From the NCBI GenBank assembly GCA_905182865.1, contig CAJJCY010000002.1:629040-693039 (forward strand): DNA of 64,000 nucleotides, written 5' to 3'. Under the pieces are notes generated by a model. That model ran no database searches and was not told the origin of the DNA. It was given only the letters and a program-made list of their open reading frames with translations. This document shows positions 1 to 9,270 of the stretch, one piece after another (position 1 is the stretch's first letter; each line of letters opens with the position of its first letter). This DNA is from an uncultured SAR324 cluster bacterium. Lineage in GTDB: Bacteria; SAR324; NAC60-12. Made by a program: the position numbers and the translations under genes.

Positions 1-218
1 GTTTGTTTAATCATTGCTTCTACATCCGAATTTTTACTAACATCCGCAACAACTGCAATCGCACTGTCTCCAATTTCACCGGCAACCATTTTTGCCGCTT
101 CCTCGTTAATATCTGCTACAACGAGCTTTGCTCCTTCTTCAGCAAAACGAGCAGCAATACCTCGTCCAAATCCGGAACCGGCTCCGGTTACAAGTGCAAT
201 TTTATTATTTAGACGCAT
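1..218 (-). CDS. SDR-family oxidoreductase, N-terminal part (runs off window start)
   Basis: Reading the minus strand from the ATG at 218 gives a protein beginning [20 protein letters not shown]. This is the glycine-rich NAD(P)-binding TGxxxGxG signature of a short-chain dehydrogenase, followed by the usual VVADINEE acidic cofactor-discriminating loop (the Asp favours NAD) and the VVADVSK segment. About 72 codons are present; the catalytic Tyr-x-x-x-Lys lies beyond the window. The start lies 2 bases after the stop of the aldehyde dehydrogenase and a GGAG ribosome site overlaps that gene's last codons, so it is translated as the third gene of a catabolic operon. Substrate cannot be told. Confidence 0.85.
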   Translation of the reverse strand, partial: MRLNNKIALVTGAGSGFGRGIAARFAEEGAKLVVADINEEAAKMVAGEIGDSAIAVVADVSKNSDVEAMIKQ

Positions 219-220
219 AT

Positions 221-1669
221 TTATTCTCCGTGATGAATGGCAATTGTTTTGGTTACAGAAAACCCGTAAAGTGCTTCAAAGCCTTTTTCGCGGCCGTGTC
301 CACTTAGTTTGACTCCACCGAAAGGCAATTCGACGCCACCACCTGCACCATAGTTGTTGATAAAGACTTGTCCGGATTTGAGTTTTTTGGCCATCCGAAA
401 CTGCCGTGCTCCGTCCTGAGTCCAGACTCCGGAAACCAAACCAAAAGGGGTCCCGTTTGCCAATTCAACCGCATGCTCTTCATCTTTAAAAGGCATCACA
501 GCTAAAACCGGCCCAAATAATTCTTCCTGTGCAACTGCATGATCTGGAGGAACATCCCGGATCAACAGCGGTTTTACATAATTCCCCCCGGAAGGAGCAT
601 CAGCAACAATTACTCCCTCTGCAGCAAAGTTTAATCCATCCGATTTTGCTTCTTCCAGATATTTTTCAAGGCGAACTTTTTGTTCCGGACTGATGAGCGG
701 GCCGCAAGCTAAGTCACTGAATGCCGGTCCGGCTTGAAGGGCACAAAATTTTTCTGCAAGCCGTGCTGTCACATCCTCGTAAATCGAATGTTCCACCAAA
801 ACTCGACTTGCTGCAGAGCAGGTTTGTCCACAATTTTGAATGCTGGCGTTGACCAGAAAAGGCAAAGCTTTGTCCAAATCCGCATCGGCAAAAACTACTT
901 GAGGTGATTTACCTCCCAATTCCAAAGTTACCGGTACTGCGTTTTTGGCAGCGGCTTGTTGCACCAAAGTTCCTACTTCCGGAGAACCGGTGAATGAAAA
1001 ATGATTTATTCCTGAATGATTAAGCAATGCGTTTCCAGCTTCCTCTCCAAGTCCGGGAACAATGTTGAAAACTCCTGGAGGGAATCCTGCTTGAATCGCC
1101 AATTCTCCAACCATCAGAGCTGTTTGAGATGCTTCTTCACCAGGCTTGAGCACGCAGGCATTACCCATTGTCAATGCACCACCGATGGTCCGTCCAAGAA
1201 TTTGCAGCGGATAATTCCAAGGAATGATATGTCCGGTAACTCCGTGCGGCTCACGGAGCGTTAGTACTGTGTAGCCTTCAAGATAGGGGATTGTTTCACC
1301 GTGAACCTTGTCTGCCGCCCCGCCGTAAAATTCGAAATAACGTGCACAGGCTTTGACATCCACACGTGCCTGACGAAGCGGTTTCCCTACATCATGTGCT
1401 TCCATTTCAGTCAGTTCGTCTTCATTCTCCGAAATCAAGCTACTCAGCTTTTGCAGCAAACGCCCCCGTTCCACCGGAATCATTTCCCCCCACTTACCTT
1501 GCATTGCGTTTTGCGCCGATTTAACTGCAAGGTCAATGTCCACTGCCGAACCCCTTGCAATTCGTCCAAGCTCGCAGCCGTCACTCGGATCTACTACAGG
1601 CAATGTTTCGCCTGAATCAGGAGTTTGCCATTTTCCTTCAATGAGAATTTTTCCTTCAAATTTATGCAT
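221..1669 (-). CDS. NAD(P)-dependent aldehyde dehydrogenase
   Basis: A full-length 482-residue ALDH-superfamily enzyme that oxidises an aldehyde to the acid. Visible signatures are IIPWNYPL (cofactor/oxyanion Asn), FTGSPEVG (Rossmann loop), LELGGKSP (general-base Glu) and [11 protein letters not shown] with the nucleophilic Cys near residue 284. Overall it resembles betaine/gamma-aminobutyraldehyde/phenylacetaldehyde dehydrogenases, but the sequence does not fix the substrate. It lies 14 bases downstream of a 3-hydroxyisobutyrate dehydrogenase-like gene and directly upstream of an SDR gene, so the three probably form one operon for a short-chain alcohol/aldehyde/acid degradation route. Confidence 0.93.
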   Translation of the reverse strand: MHKFEGKILIEGKWQTPDSGETLPVVDPSDGCELGRIARGSAVDIDLAVKSAQNAMQGKWGEMIPVERGRLLQKLSSLISENEDELTEMEAHDVGKPLRQARVDVKACARYFEFYGGAADKVHGETIPYLEGYTVLTLREPHGVTGHIIPWNYPLQILGRTIGGALTMGNACVLKPGEEASQTALMVGELAIQAGFPPGVFNIVPGLGEEAGNALLNHSGINHFSFTGSPEVGTLVQQAAAKNAVPVTLELGGKSPQVVFADADLDKALPFLVNASIQNCGQTCSAASRVLVEHSIYEDVTARLAEKFCALQAGPAFSDLACGPLISPEQKVRLEKYLEEAKSDGLNFAAEGVIVADAPSGGNYVKPLLIRDVPPDHAVAQEELFGPVLAVMPFKDEEHAVELANGTPFGLVSGVWTQDGARQFRMAKKLKSGQVFINNYGAGGGVELPFGGVKLSGHGREKGFEALYGFSVTKTIAIHHGE

Positions 1670-1683
1670 TTTTTCTACTCAAA

Positions 1684-2574
1684 TTATTTATTGTTCTTCT
1701 GCTCCATCGCTTCAAGGCGGGCAATCAAACTTGAAGTATCCCAGCGGCTCCCACCGAGTGCCTGCACTTCGGAATAAAACTGATCAACCAAGGCAGTGAC
1801 CGGCAGGCTTGCGCCATTCTCATCAGCTGTGGCCAAGCAAATACCCAAATCTTTGCGCATCCAGTCCACGGCAAAACCGTAATCGAATTTTCCTTCGTTC
1901 ATGGTTTTGTAACGGTTTTCCATTTGCCAGGACTGGGCTGCACCTTTTGAAATAGTTTCAATCACTGTATCAACATCCAGGCCGACTGCTTTAGCGAAAT
2001 GTATGCCCTCTGCCAAGCCCTGCACAAGTCCTGCGATACAAATTTGATTCACCATTTTAGTCAATTGTCCGTAGCCCACAGGACCCAATAGTTTAACCTT
2101 TTTTGCATAATTCTGAATCAGCGGTTCTGCTTGATCAAAACTGTCTTGATCGCCACCCACCATTACGGTCAAAACACCATTTTCTGCACCGGCCTGCCCT
2201 CCGGAAACAGGAGCATCAAGGAATGCGCATTCCTTCAGCTTGGCTGCATCAGCCAAATCACGTGCTATTTTAGCGGAAGCAGTTGTGTGATCCACAAAAA
2301 CGGTTCCGGAACTCATACCTGTAAATGCACCGTCAGTCCCAATTGTTACGGAACGTAGGTCATCATCGTTGCCCACACATGCAAAAACGAAAGCTGCATC
2401 CTTTGATGCTTCCGCTGGTGTAAGTGCTAGTTTACCACCATATTCCTTGACCCACTTTTCTGCTTTAAAAGTGGTACGGTTGTAAACGGTGACTTCGTTT
2501 CCGGCCTTGGCTAGAAACCCGGCCATGGGATAGCCCATCACACCAAGTCCTATAAACGCTGTTTTTTCTGACAT
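1684..2574 (-). CDS. 3-hydroxyisobutyrate dehydrogenase family oxidoreductase
   Basis: 296 residues of the beta-hydroxyacid dehydrogenase family (HIBADH, tartronate semialdehyde reductase, GlxR/GarR). The N-terminus has the Rossmann signature FIGLGVMGYPMAGFLAKAG and NRT for cofactor choice; FLDAPVSGGQAGAENG is the substrate-binding motif, and the catalytic Lys is in GQLTKMVNQ near residue 171. NAD(P)-dependent oxidation of a 3-hydroxyacid is expected; the exact substrate is open. It is first in the operon with the aldehyde dehydrogenase and SDR genes, and its promoter must lie in the 250-base gap shared with the divergent ispD. Confidence 0.9.
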   Translation of the reverse strand: MSEKTAFIGLGVMGYPMAGFLAKAGNEVTVYNRTTFKAEKWVKEYGGKLALTPAEASKDAAFVFACVGNDDDLRSVTIGTDGAFTGMSSGTVFVDHTTASAKIARDLADAAKLKECAFLDAPVSGGQAGAENGVLTVMVGGDQDSFDQAEPLIQNYAKKVKLLGPVGYGQLTKMVNQICIAGLVQGLAEGIHFAKAVGLDVDTVIETISKGAAQSWQMENRYKTMNEGKFDYGFAVDWMRKDLGICLATADENGASLPVTALVDQFYSEVQALGGSRWDTSSLIARLEAMEQKNNK

Positions 2575-2825
2575 TTTTAGTTTGTTGGTTATTGTTTATG
2601 GTTATTTTGCATTATTAAAACACACTGTCAAATTGTTAGCACTTAGTTTAGTTTGTGTGATTTTTTTTACAAGTCTGATATACACTTCATTTTGATTTGT
2701 CAAAGAATTTCACTGTTTTATCTGGACTTTTAGTGCAAAACTTTCCTAATCTAAGCGGTTAAGATATTTGAAGAATAAACTGTCAATGTAGTAATTTTAT
2801 CAATCTATAAATTCTTAAGCACAAA

Positions 2826-3515
2826 ATGGCTGAGCAGGATACGGTTGCTGTAATTGTTGCCGCAGGACAAGGAATACGCATGGGATCGAAGCACAATAAA
2901 TTGCTTCTTCCTTTAGGAACACGTACAATACTTGAAATTGGCCTTGAAACATTTATAAAGCATCCCAGAATCCGGAAGATATATTTGACCGTTTCCTCAC
3001 AGGATCGTCAAATATTTGAAAACATGATTCCAGAAGAAATTGTTCTGGTTGAAGGAGGCAGTCGTCGCCAAGACTCTGTTCACAATGCTTTGTTGAAAAT
3101 TATGCAGGATGAACAAGTTGCAGAATTGGTTTTGGTACATGACGGAGCTCGGCCGTTTTGCAGCGAAAAACTAATTGATCGAATTATAGATGCGGCAAAT
3201 GAACATAATGCTGCAATTCCGGTTTTGCCCTTAGAGGACACTATTCGTAGAATTACTGAGGAAAAAACGGAGGTTCTGGATAGGCGCGCATTATTTGCCA
3301 CTCAGACACCGCAAGGATTTCGAACTAAGGTGATTCTGGATGCTTCAAAACAGGCAATAGAAAATAAGTGGTTAGTTACTGACGATGCATCACTGGTGGA
3401 AAACATCGGAGATCAAGTTTCAACAGTAGAAGGAGAACCACAAAATATAAAAATAACAACTCCTGCTGATTTGGAGCGGGCAAATTGGATACTGAAATCA
3501 ATGAGTAATTCCTGA
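2826..3515 (+). CDS. ispD: 2-C-methyl-D-erythritol 4-phosphate cytidylyltransferase
   Basis: 229 residues, the usual length for IspD, which joins CTP and MEP to make CDP-methylerythritol in the MEP isoprenoid pathway. The N-terminal nucleotide-binding motif is VIVAAGQGIRMGSKHNKLLL, with VHDGARPF in the middle and TQTPQGF towards the end, all diagnostic of IspD. The ATG at 2826 places the motif 9 residues from the N-terminus. The window also carries dxs and ispG of the same pathway, but in separate places. It is followed after 29 bases by the secretin gene on the same strand. Confidence 0.95.
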   Translation: MAEQDTVAVIVAAGQGIRMGSKHNKLLLPLGTRTILEIGLETFIKHPRIRKIYLTVSSQDRQIFENMIPEEIVLVEGGSRRQDSVHNALLKIMQDEQVAELVLVHDGARPFCSEKLIDRIIDAANEHNAAIPVLPLEDTIRRITEEKTEVLDRRALFATQTPQGFRTKVILDASKQAIENKWLVTDDASLVENIGDQVSTVEGEPQNIKITTPADLERANWILKSMSNS

Positions 3516-3544
3516 AATACTAAGTTTAATTTCTATAGTCTTAC

Positions 3545-6265
3545 ATGATTTTCTTTCTTTCCATCCTATCTGAGCAATACCGTAAATTTCATCGGTTGTC
3601 TGGAATAATATTTTTAAGCCTCTTTCTGTTTCAGGTCTCATTCCCCGTAGAAATTGAAGCAGCAAAAAAGAAAAAAAGCTCAAAAGTTACAATAAATCTG
3701 CCTCAAACACTGATCCTCAAAGAATTCATCAAAATAATTTCAGAACATACAGGTACCGTTTTCGTGTATGAAGAAAAAAATATGCGAGGGCAAATGTCTA
3801 TCACTGCTCCTCGTAATTTCAAAGTATCTGCAGAGGACGCTTTTTACTTCTTTGAAAAAATATTAGCCAGTCAGGGACTGGCTATGGTACGTAAAAAGGG
3901 CAGTAAGGTTGTGGAAATACTGACCTCTGCAGATGCACGTTTCTCACGCTTACCGATTTCAAAAGATGGTGGAAAGGTGAACGCCAAGGGGGGGAACTAT
4001 GTCATGCGTCTTATTCCAATTCGTCACGCAGACTTGAAAGGGATTCAGTCAACATTGCAGCCAATTTTTTCAAAGACAGGAGTACTGCTTGTTTACGAAC
4101 CGATGAACATGTTGATTGTAATTGATGTTGAATCGAATGTGAGTCGAATTGTAGAACTAATTAATATGCTTGATATATCTGCGCCAGAAGGAGTTGAGCA
4201 AATCGTCACATTGCTGCAAATAGTTCACAATGATGTTACTGAAATACACAAAACTGTTTCTGAACTGTTTTCCAACATTGTACTCAACGGCAAACCTCCT
4301 AAATTCAAACTCTTGATTGAGGCTCGTTTGAATTCACTTTTTATTGTCGCAAATAGAGAAACAACAGCTGAAATAATTGAGTTAATTGAACAAGTTGATG
4401 TGCCGGTAGAAGGCGCTACAACAACCATTCATGAACTACAATATTCTGATGCAGCAAAACTGATTCCACTCATAACCACGGTTTTTCCAAAAACTTCATC
4501 GATTAAAATTCTACCTTTTGCACCTTTCAATGCTCTCATAATTATTGCAAATCCGGTGACAACCCAGCAAATTATTGACCTGGTAGATCAGCTTGACATT
4601 CCTAGAGGAAACCGGCAGATAAAACTACAGACATTACAATATGCTTCCGCCACAACATTAGCACCGCTGCTTTCAAAAATTTTTGCAGATAAAATAGTTG
4701 CAGGTAAAGGTGAAGGAAAAACTGCAACAGGCAGTGCCGTCAAAATAATCGCAGAACCTCGTCTGAATGCACTAATCATCATCGCAGATCGCCTAGCAAC
4801 AGATCGAGTGCTGCAGCTAATTGCAAAACTTGACACAGTACAAGGAACATCCGGAGAAACTCAACTAAAATTGGTTGCACTGGAAAATACTTCTGCAAAG
4901 AGGATGGCCGTCCTACTATCAAAGATATTCTCGGACAGTGTAGTAGCCGGAAAAGGAGAGGGCAAAACCGCAAAAGCTAGTCCAGTAAAAATAATAGAGG
5001 AAGAACGCCTGAACTCATTGATCATCATTGCTGGACGGCTTGAAATTGAACAAATTTTATCCCTGATTAAAAAGTTAGACGTTTTCCAAGAAAGCGGAAA
5101 AATAAAAAGTAATTTTAAGCTTTATCATCTCAAGCATGCTGTGGCGAAAGACATGGCTGTAATACTCAAAGAAGTTACCGGAAGAATTACTGAGGTTGCC
5201 AGAAAAGATGAAAAACCAAAGCCTGAAGCACAAAATCAATCCAAAACTGTCAATTCAGGAGGGCAAACTGACATTTCTATCAGCGCCGACGAGGCCACAA
5301 ATTCTCTCTTGATTTTTGCGCCTTCTGATGCCTTCACAACTTTAGACAAGATTATTATTGAACTTGATGTTCCTAGAATGCAAGTCTATGTGGAAGCACT
5401 TGTGATGGAGGTTACACTTTCAAAAAGTTTGGATTTAGGTATCAACTGGAAAGCATCCGGATTAACCAGCGGTGGAAGGGTGTTAACAGGAGGTTTCCCC
5501 GGGGGAGGTGGATTCACAGGCGATTCCGCTAGAATTACTGCAGATAGTTCCACAATCGGAGTCTTGAACGGTAACACAATCAGCATTGGAGGAGAGGAAT
5601 TTTTTAGTTTCGGTGCATTCGTCAAAGCGGTTCAAAGCAACAATGATGTGAATGTCCTTGCAAATCCGCAATTAATGATCATCAATAATCCTCAAGATGG
5701 AGAAATACCTAACATTAACGTAGTTTCAGTTGTGCCTGTTTCACCAAAAACGGTAACAAGCGCGAGTAACATTACCACAAAAGAATACCAATATAAGGAA
5801 GTTGGTATCAAACTGGAAATTAGGCCGCAAATCAGTGGAGAAAACAGTATACGTCTCGATATTGCACAAGAGTCAAGTGATGTTGTAAATCCTGGTGCTG
5901 AAGCAATTACGATATTTAAAAGAACAATTAAAACCTCTGTGATTGCAGAGGATGGTGAGATTATTGTTCTGGGTGGTCTGATCAAAGAAAAGGTTGCGCG
6001 AAATCAAGATAAAATTCCTGGATTAGGAGACCTGCCCTTGATTGGTTGGCTTTTTCGCAGCAAATCGGATTTATTTGAGAAAATCAATCTGCTAATTTTT
6101 ATTCGGCCAACCATTATCCGGACGAATAAAGATTTGGAAAAAGTTAATCAGCGCGCCAGTTCCCGGTATAAAAAAGCAAAAGAACTCAACAAGGTATCTG
6201 ACCAAGTACTGGAAGATATGGGGATACCTGAACTTTCTGACAATTTAGATAAAGTTTCGGAATAA
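3545..6265 (+). CDS. gspD: Type II secretion system secretin GspD, with extra N-domain repeats
   Basis: 906 residues; forms the outer-membrane channel of a type II secretion system. A signal segment (about 19-40) is followed by an N0 domain (about 48-127), then six N1-like modules starting near 150, 218, 292, 355, 438 and 521, each ending in a V.QLD/I.KLD-type helix, and the secretin domain from about 612 (VEALVMEVT, then VLGGLIKEK and IPGLGDLPLIGWLF near 808-840). Textbook GspD has three N1-like modules, so this one is extended. Modules 4 and 5 are near copies sharing VAGKGEGKTA. The gspM- and gspN-like genes lie 4.3 kb downstream, separated by unrelated genes. A PilQ-type secretin is less likely because no AMIN domain is seen. 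Confidence 0.9.
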   Translation: MIFFLSILSEQYRKFHRLSGIIFLSLFLFQVSFPVEIEAAKKKKSSKVTINLPQTLILKEFIKIISEHTGTVFVYEEKNMRGQMSITAPRNFKVSAEDAFYFFEKILASQGLAMVRKKGSKVVEILTSADARFSRLPISKDGGKVNAKGGNYVMRLIPIRHADLKGIQSTLQPIFSKTGVLLVYEPMNMLIVIDVESNVSRIVELINMLDISAPEGVEQIVTLLQIVHNDVTEIHKTVSELFSNIVLNGKPPKFKLLIEARLNSLFIVANRETTAEIIELIEQVDVPVEGATTTIHELQYSDAAKLIPLITTVFPKTSSIKILPFAPFNALIIIANPVTTQQIIDLVDQLDIPRGNRQIKLQTLQYASATTLAPLLSKIFADKIVAGKGEGKTATGSAVKIIAEPRLNALIIIADRLATDRVLQLIAKLDTVQGTSGETQLKLVALENTSAKRMAVLLSKIFSDSVVAGKGEGKTAKASPVKIIEEERLNSLIIIAGRLEIEQILSLIKKLDVFQESGKIKSNFKLYHLKHAVAKDMAVILKEVTGRITEVARKDEKPKPEAQNQSKTVNSGGQTDISISADEATNSLLIFAPSDAFTTLDKIIIELDVPRMQVYVEALVMEVTLSKSLDLGINWKASGLTSGGRVLTGGFPGGGGFTGDSARITADSSTIGVLNGNTISIGGEEFFSFGAFVKAVQSNNDVNVLANPQLMIINNPQDGEIPNINVVSVVPVSPKTVTSASNITTKEYQYKEVGIKLEIRPQISGENSIRLDIAQESSDVVNPGAEAITIFKRTIKTSVIAEDGEIIVLGGLIKEKVARNQDKIPGLGDLPLIGWLFRSKSDLFEKINLLIFIRPTIIRTNKDLEKVNQRASSRYKKAKELNKVSDQVLEDMGIPELSDNLDKVSE

Positions 6266-6285
6266 AATCTGCATTTTCTCCAGAC

Positions 6286-7158
6286 ATGGATGTTATGGAA
6301 ACAATGGAACAAATTAAGAAAAGCGTAGAGATCCCAGCAATTTTCCCAAATCCGGAAAACCCTCTCGAAATCAAAATTCCTTTATTTGAGGGGCCGTTGG
6401 ATTTGTTGCTGCATCTTATACGAAAAAAAGAAGTCTCAATTGAAGAAGTACGGCTCTCTGAATTGACTTCCTCATATTTAGAATATGTGGAAATGATGCA
6501 GACAATCAATCTCGATCTTGCAGGTGAATTCTTAGAAATTGCCACTTTATTGATTTTAATCAAGTCCAGATATTTGCTCCCCAAGTCTCCGGAAGATATT
6601 GAAGAAGTGGAAGAAGAGGATCCGGAAGAAATTCTACGGCACCGCTTATTGGAATATCAGCATTACAAGGATGCGGCGTTTGAACTAAGTTCTCTTGATA
6701 TACTGGGACGGGATGTATTTCAGCGTCCGGAAAATGTGGAGTTAGTTGCAGACAATGAGGAAACTGTACCGGAATACGAAGATATCTCAGTTTCTGCACT
6801 GATGGAAGCTTTCGGGCGGGTAATGAAGCGTCTTCCTAAAATAACCAGACATTTAATTGAAACAGAAAATGTGCGAATTGAGGATCGCATTGACGAACTT
6901 ATTTCTCTTTTTGGGAAACGGAAGCATTGCCTGTTTGAAGAACTGTTTGAAGATAACAAACCTCTGTCGTGGTTTATAATTACTTTCATGGCAATGTTGG
7001 AAATGGTACGACTGCATCTAATCACTATAGTTCAGGTTGATCAGCTTGGTGCAATTCACTGTACTGTTCATGATGATTTTGATCAAAATATCAGTCGCTG
7101 GTACCATTTGCAAAATATTAATGTAAAAGAGGAAACAGTTCTGCTGAAAGCAAGCTGA
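6286..7158 (+). CDS. scpA: Segregation and condensation protein A (kleisin)
   Basis: 290 residues. The N-terminal block FEGPLDLLLHLIRKKEV and the following SELTSSYLEYVEMM are the hallmark of ScpA, the kleisin that bridges SMC heads in bacterial condensin. An acidic linker (EEVEEEDPEEI) and a C-terminal winged-helix region (FITFMAMLEMVRLHLI..VQVDQLGAI) complete the fold. No scpB follows, although the two are often adjacent. The gene begins 20 bases after gspD; alternative in-frame ATGs at 6286 and 6295 are equally possible starts. Confidence 0.92.
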   Translation: MDVMETMEQIKKSVEIPAIFPNPENPLEIKIPLFEGPLDLLLHLIRKKEVSIEEVRLSELTSSYLEYVEMMQTINLDLAGEFLEIATLLILIKSRYLLPKSPEDIEEVEEEDPEEILRHRLLEYQHYKDAAFELSSLDILGRDVFQRPENVELVADNEETVPEYEDISVSALMEAFGRVMKRLPKITRHLIETENVRIEDRIDELISLFGKRKHCLFEELFEDNKPLSWFIITFMAMLEMVRLHLITIVQVDQLGAIHCTVHDDFDQNISRWYHLQNINVKEETVLLKAS

Positions 7159-7391
7159 TTTTTTCATGGCGAGATTTATTACAGAGAGAAATTATGATGG
7201 GTGGAAGTTCAGTTTAATCAACTTAAGCTTATGCAATGAAGGCCCTGCATTTCAAAGCCAACTGAAAATAAAAAAATGTATGAAATTTGAGATTTTCCAA
7301 AATTATTACGCAAAATGGTTTCCTGTTTCAAGACATTTCCCAGCAAAAACAGATCAATAGAAAATGATAAACCTAAATAACCTGGTATAAA

Positions 7392-8675
7392 ATGTTCCAG
7401 ATTTTACTGTTGAAACTGATTTCTTCCGGGATAATTGTTCTATTTTTACCGACTTTGTTGTCTGCAAATCAGTCTCCTGATCTAAAAATCATTGCAATTG
7501 TCCTTTCTAAAACCTGTCCATTACCTGATGGCCCGGATATGACAATTGACTCTCCAGATTCCATTATTAAATCTGTAAACAATCCAGACTGCCCAAAACA
7601 TGGTGATATACAGTTGGTTCAAACTGCAATTGCCAATCATGCTAAGTTTAAAATTAAAGTAGGCGTAGAAATAAAAGTTCGAGTTAACAATCAGGAATTG
7701 AAAAAAAAAGGGCTTCGCAAAGTTTATACGATTCAGCCTCGTGACACAACACGGGTACTGCATGATATTGATTTGGGCGATCCCGGCAGTTATCAAATCT
7801 CGGTTAGAGTTTGGGATGCTAAATTCAAACGGATATTAATAAATACTACTGCAGGAGATGAGAGATATTTTTTTGTAGCATCTCATCAGGATGTTGAAGT
7901 TGCCAAAACCCAATTAGCTTCAGGTGTGAGAGTCTCCGGGAAAAACGTCATCTCTCCTTTGAGATTTGATCCCCCTGATTTACGCTGGGAATCTGTACAG
8001 GTTCTTCCAAAGCACGCTCTTCGTGGTGAGAAGCTTAAATTGCGTTTGAACTTAATGAATGCAGGTGGGGATATTGTCAGGGATATTTTAACTAAGGTTC
8101 AATATTATAATGTCAAACAACCAATGCGAAAGTCTGTAATAGCTATGCCAAGTGTACACGTGATGGCACCGGGAGAAATCACAACTTTTGACTTGGAATA
8201 CATCCTTCCGGATGACCAATTGTTGGGCAAATATCAAATTATTGCTACTGTTGATCCAGATAACGAAATTGAAGAACTGAAGGAAAAAAATAATGCCGCA
8301 AAATCCAACGTAATCAAACTCAGTGATATTAAGCTCCTTTTACCTACTGACAAATTTACTTTTGAAGAAAATGGGCTTTTCCTTTTTCAGTGGGACAGTC
8401 TGGCTTTCAGTGAATTCAAAATTCAAGTTGGTGTTGATGAAAAATTTGAAGACTCAGGATTATATTTTGATCTACCGCAGGGAAACCGCTGGATTGCTGA
8501 CAAGGAACTGGTTCCGCTTGCAGGAGAACTTCCGGGAATGGCGATGGGATTGATGAGAGTAAAAGAGAAAAATCAGCTTTATTGGCGTGTGATTGGTCGT
8601 CAAGCCAGTGGAAGACAGGCATTTTCGGGAATTAACAGGTTCAGTATCACACCGGTTAGTTCCGATTCTTCCTGA
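7392..8675 (+). CDS. Secreted CARDB-domain protein
   Basis: 427 residues with an N-terminal signal peptide (hydrophobic LLLKLISSGIIVLFLPTLLS, probable cleavage after SAN). The region around residues 210-310 matches the CARDB (adhesion-like) fold: RGEKLKLRLNLMNAG early and the characteristic ending VDPDNEIEELKEKNNA. Flanking segments look like further beta-sandwich modules. A periplasmic, surface or secreted binding role is inferred from the fold only. It sits between scpA and fxsA within the region that also holds gspD, gspM and gspN, so it could be a secretion substrate or accessory; nothing in the sequence proves that. Confidence 0.75.
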   Translation: MFQILLLKLISSGIIVLFLPTLLSANQSPDLKIIAIVLSKTCPLPDGPDMTIDSPDSIIKSVNNPDCPKHGDIQLVQTAIANHAKFKIKVGVEIKVRVNNQELKKKGLRKVYTIQPRDTTRVLHDIDLGDPGSYQISVRVWDAKFKRILINTTAGDERYFFVASHQDVEVAKTQLASGVRVSGKNVISPLRFDPPDLRWESVQVLPKHALRGEKLKLRLNLMNAGGDIVRDILTKVQYYNVKQPMRKSVIAMPSVHVMAPGEITTFDLEYILPDDQLLGKYQIIATVDPDNEIEELKEKNNAAKSNVIKLSDIKLLLPTDKFTFEENGLFLFQWDSLAFSEFKIQVGVDEKFEDSGLYFDLPQGNRWIADKELVPLAGELPGMAMGLMRVKEKNQLYWRVIGRQASGRQAFSGINRFSITPVSSDSS

Positions 8676-8715
8676 TTTTCATATACTATATTCACAACAC
8701 ACAAGTCTTAGGCTT

Positions 8716-9114
8716 ATGTTATTAAAGTTATTTCTCGCCTTTACTATCATTCCCATTTTTGAAATTTACCTGCTGATAAAAATTGGTACTGTATTTGGTG
8801 CACTAACTTCAATTGCCCTTGTCATTTTTACCGGTTTTTTAGGAGCATATTTAGCTCGAATACAGGGATTACAAACTTTGTTTCGTATCCAGGAAAGTCT
8901 TCGTGAAGGAAGGATGCCCTCTGGAGAACTACTTGATGCTTTGTTAATTGGTGTAGCAGGACTTGTGTTACTGACTCCAGGTTTTTTAACAGACACAATA
9001 GGATTTATCCTGCTCGTTCCAAGCAGCAGAAATGGAATCAAATCCTGGCTGCGACGCCAGATTGAAGCCCGATATTCCCGCACTCGACCGGAAGACGTCA
9101 TTATAGAACAGTAG
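8716..9114 (+). CDS. fxsA: FxsA-family inner-membrane protein
   Basis: 132 residues from the ATG at 8716, chosen because it gives the normal FxsA N-terminus (MLLKLFLAFTIIPIFEIYLLIK). Three or four hydrophobic segments contain the family pattern VFGALTSIALVIFTGFLGAYLARIQG and DALLIGVAGLVLLTPGFLTDTIGF (written here in parts; both visible), followed by a basic cytoplasmic tail. FxsA was named for suppressing F-exclusion of phage T7 in E. coli; its native role is unclear. The reading frame is open further upstream to 8593, but that would overlap the CARDB gene and lacks similarity. Confidence 0.88.
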   Translation: MLLKLFLAFTIIPIFEIYLLIKIGTVFGALTSIALVIFTGFLGAYLARIQGLQTLFRIQESLREGRMPSGELLDALLIGVAGLVLLTPGFLTDTIGFILLVPSSRNGIKSWLRRQIEARYSRTRPEDVIIEQ

Positions 9115-9270
9115 TGTATCAAGAGAATTTCCTGGTCATTCCTTAAATACTTTCCGTAACAACTACAACTTCTAAGGCTGAAAATATTGCCCATTAGGTT
9201 AGGATCTGATAACCTGTCACCAGGAGGTTTAAATATATAATTCTCCACATTTTAGCTAAAAAGAGGCAGC

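Noticed and set aside
7166-7360. 64-codon plus-strand frame directly after scpA
   Set aside because: Composition does not look protein-like, no ribosome site, and no resemblance to ScpB or any family.
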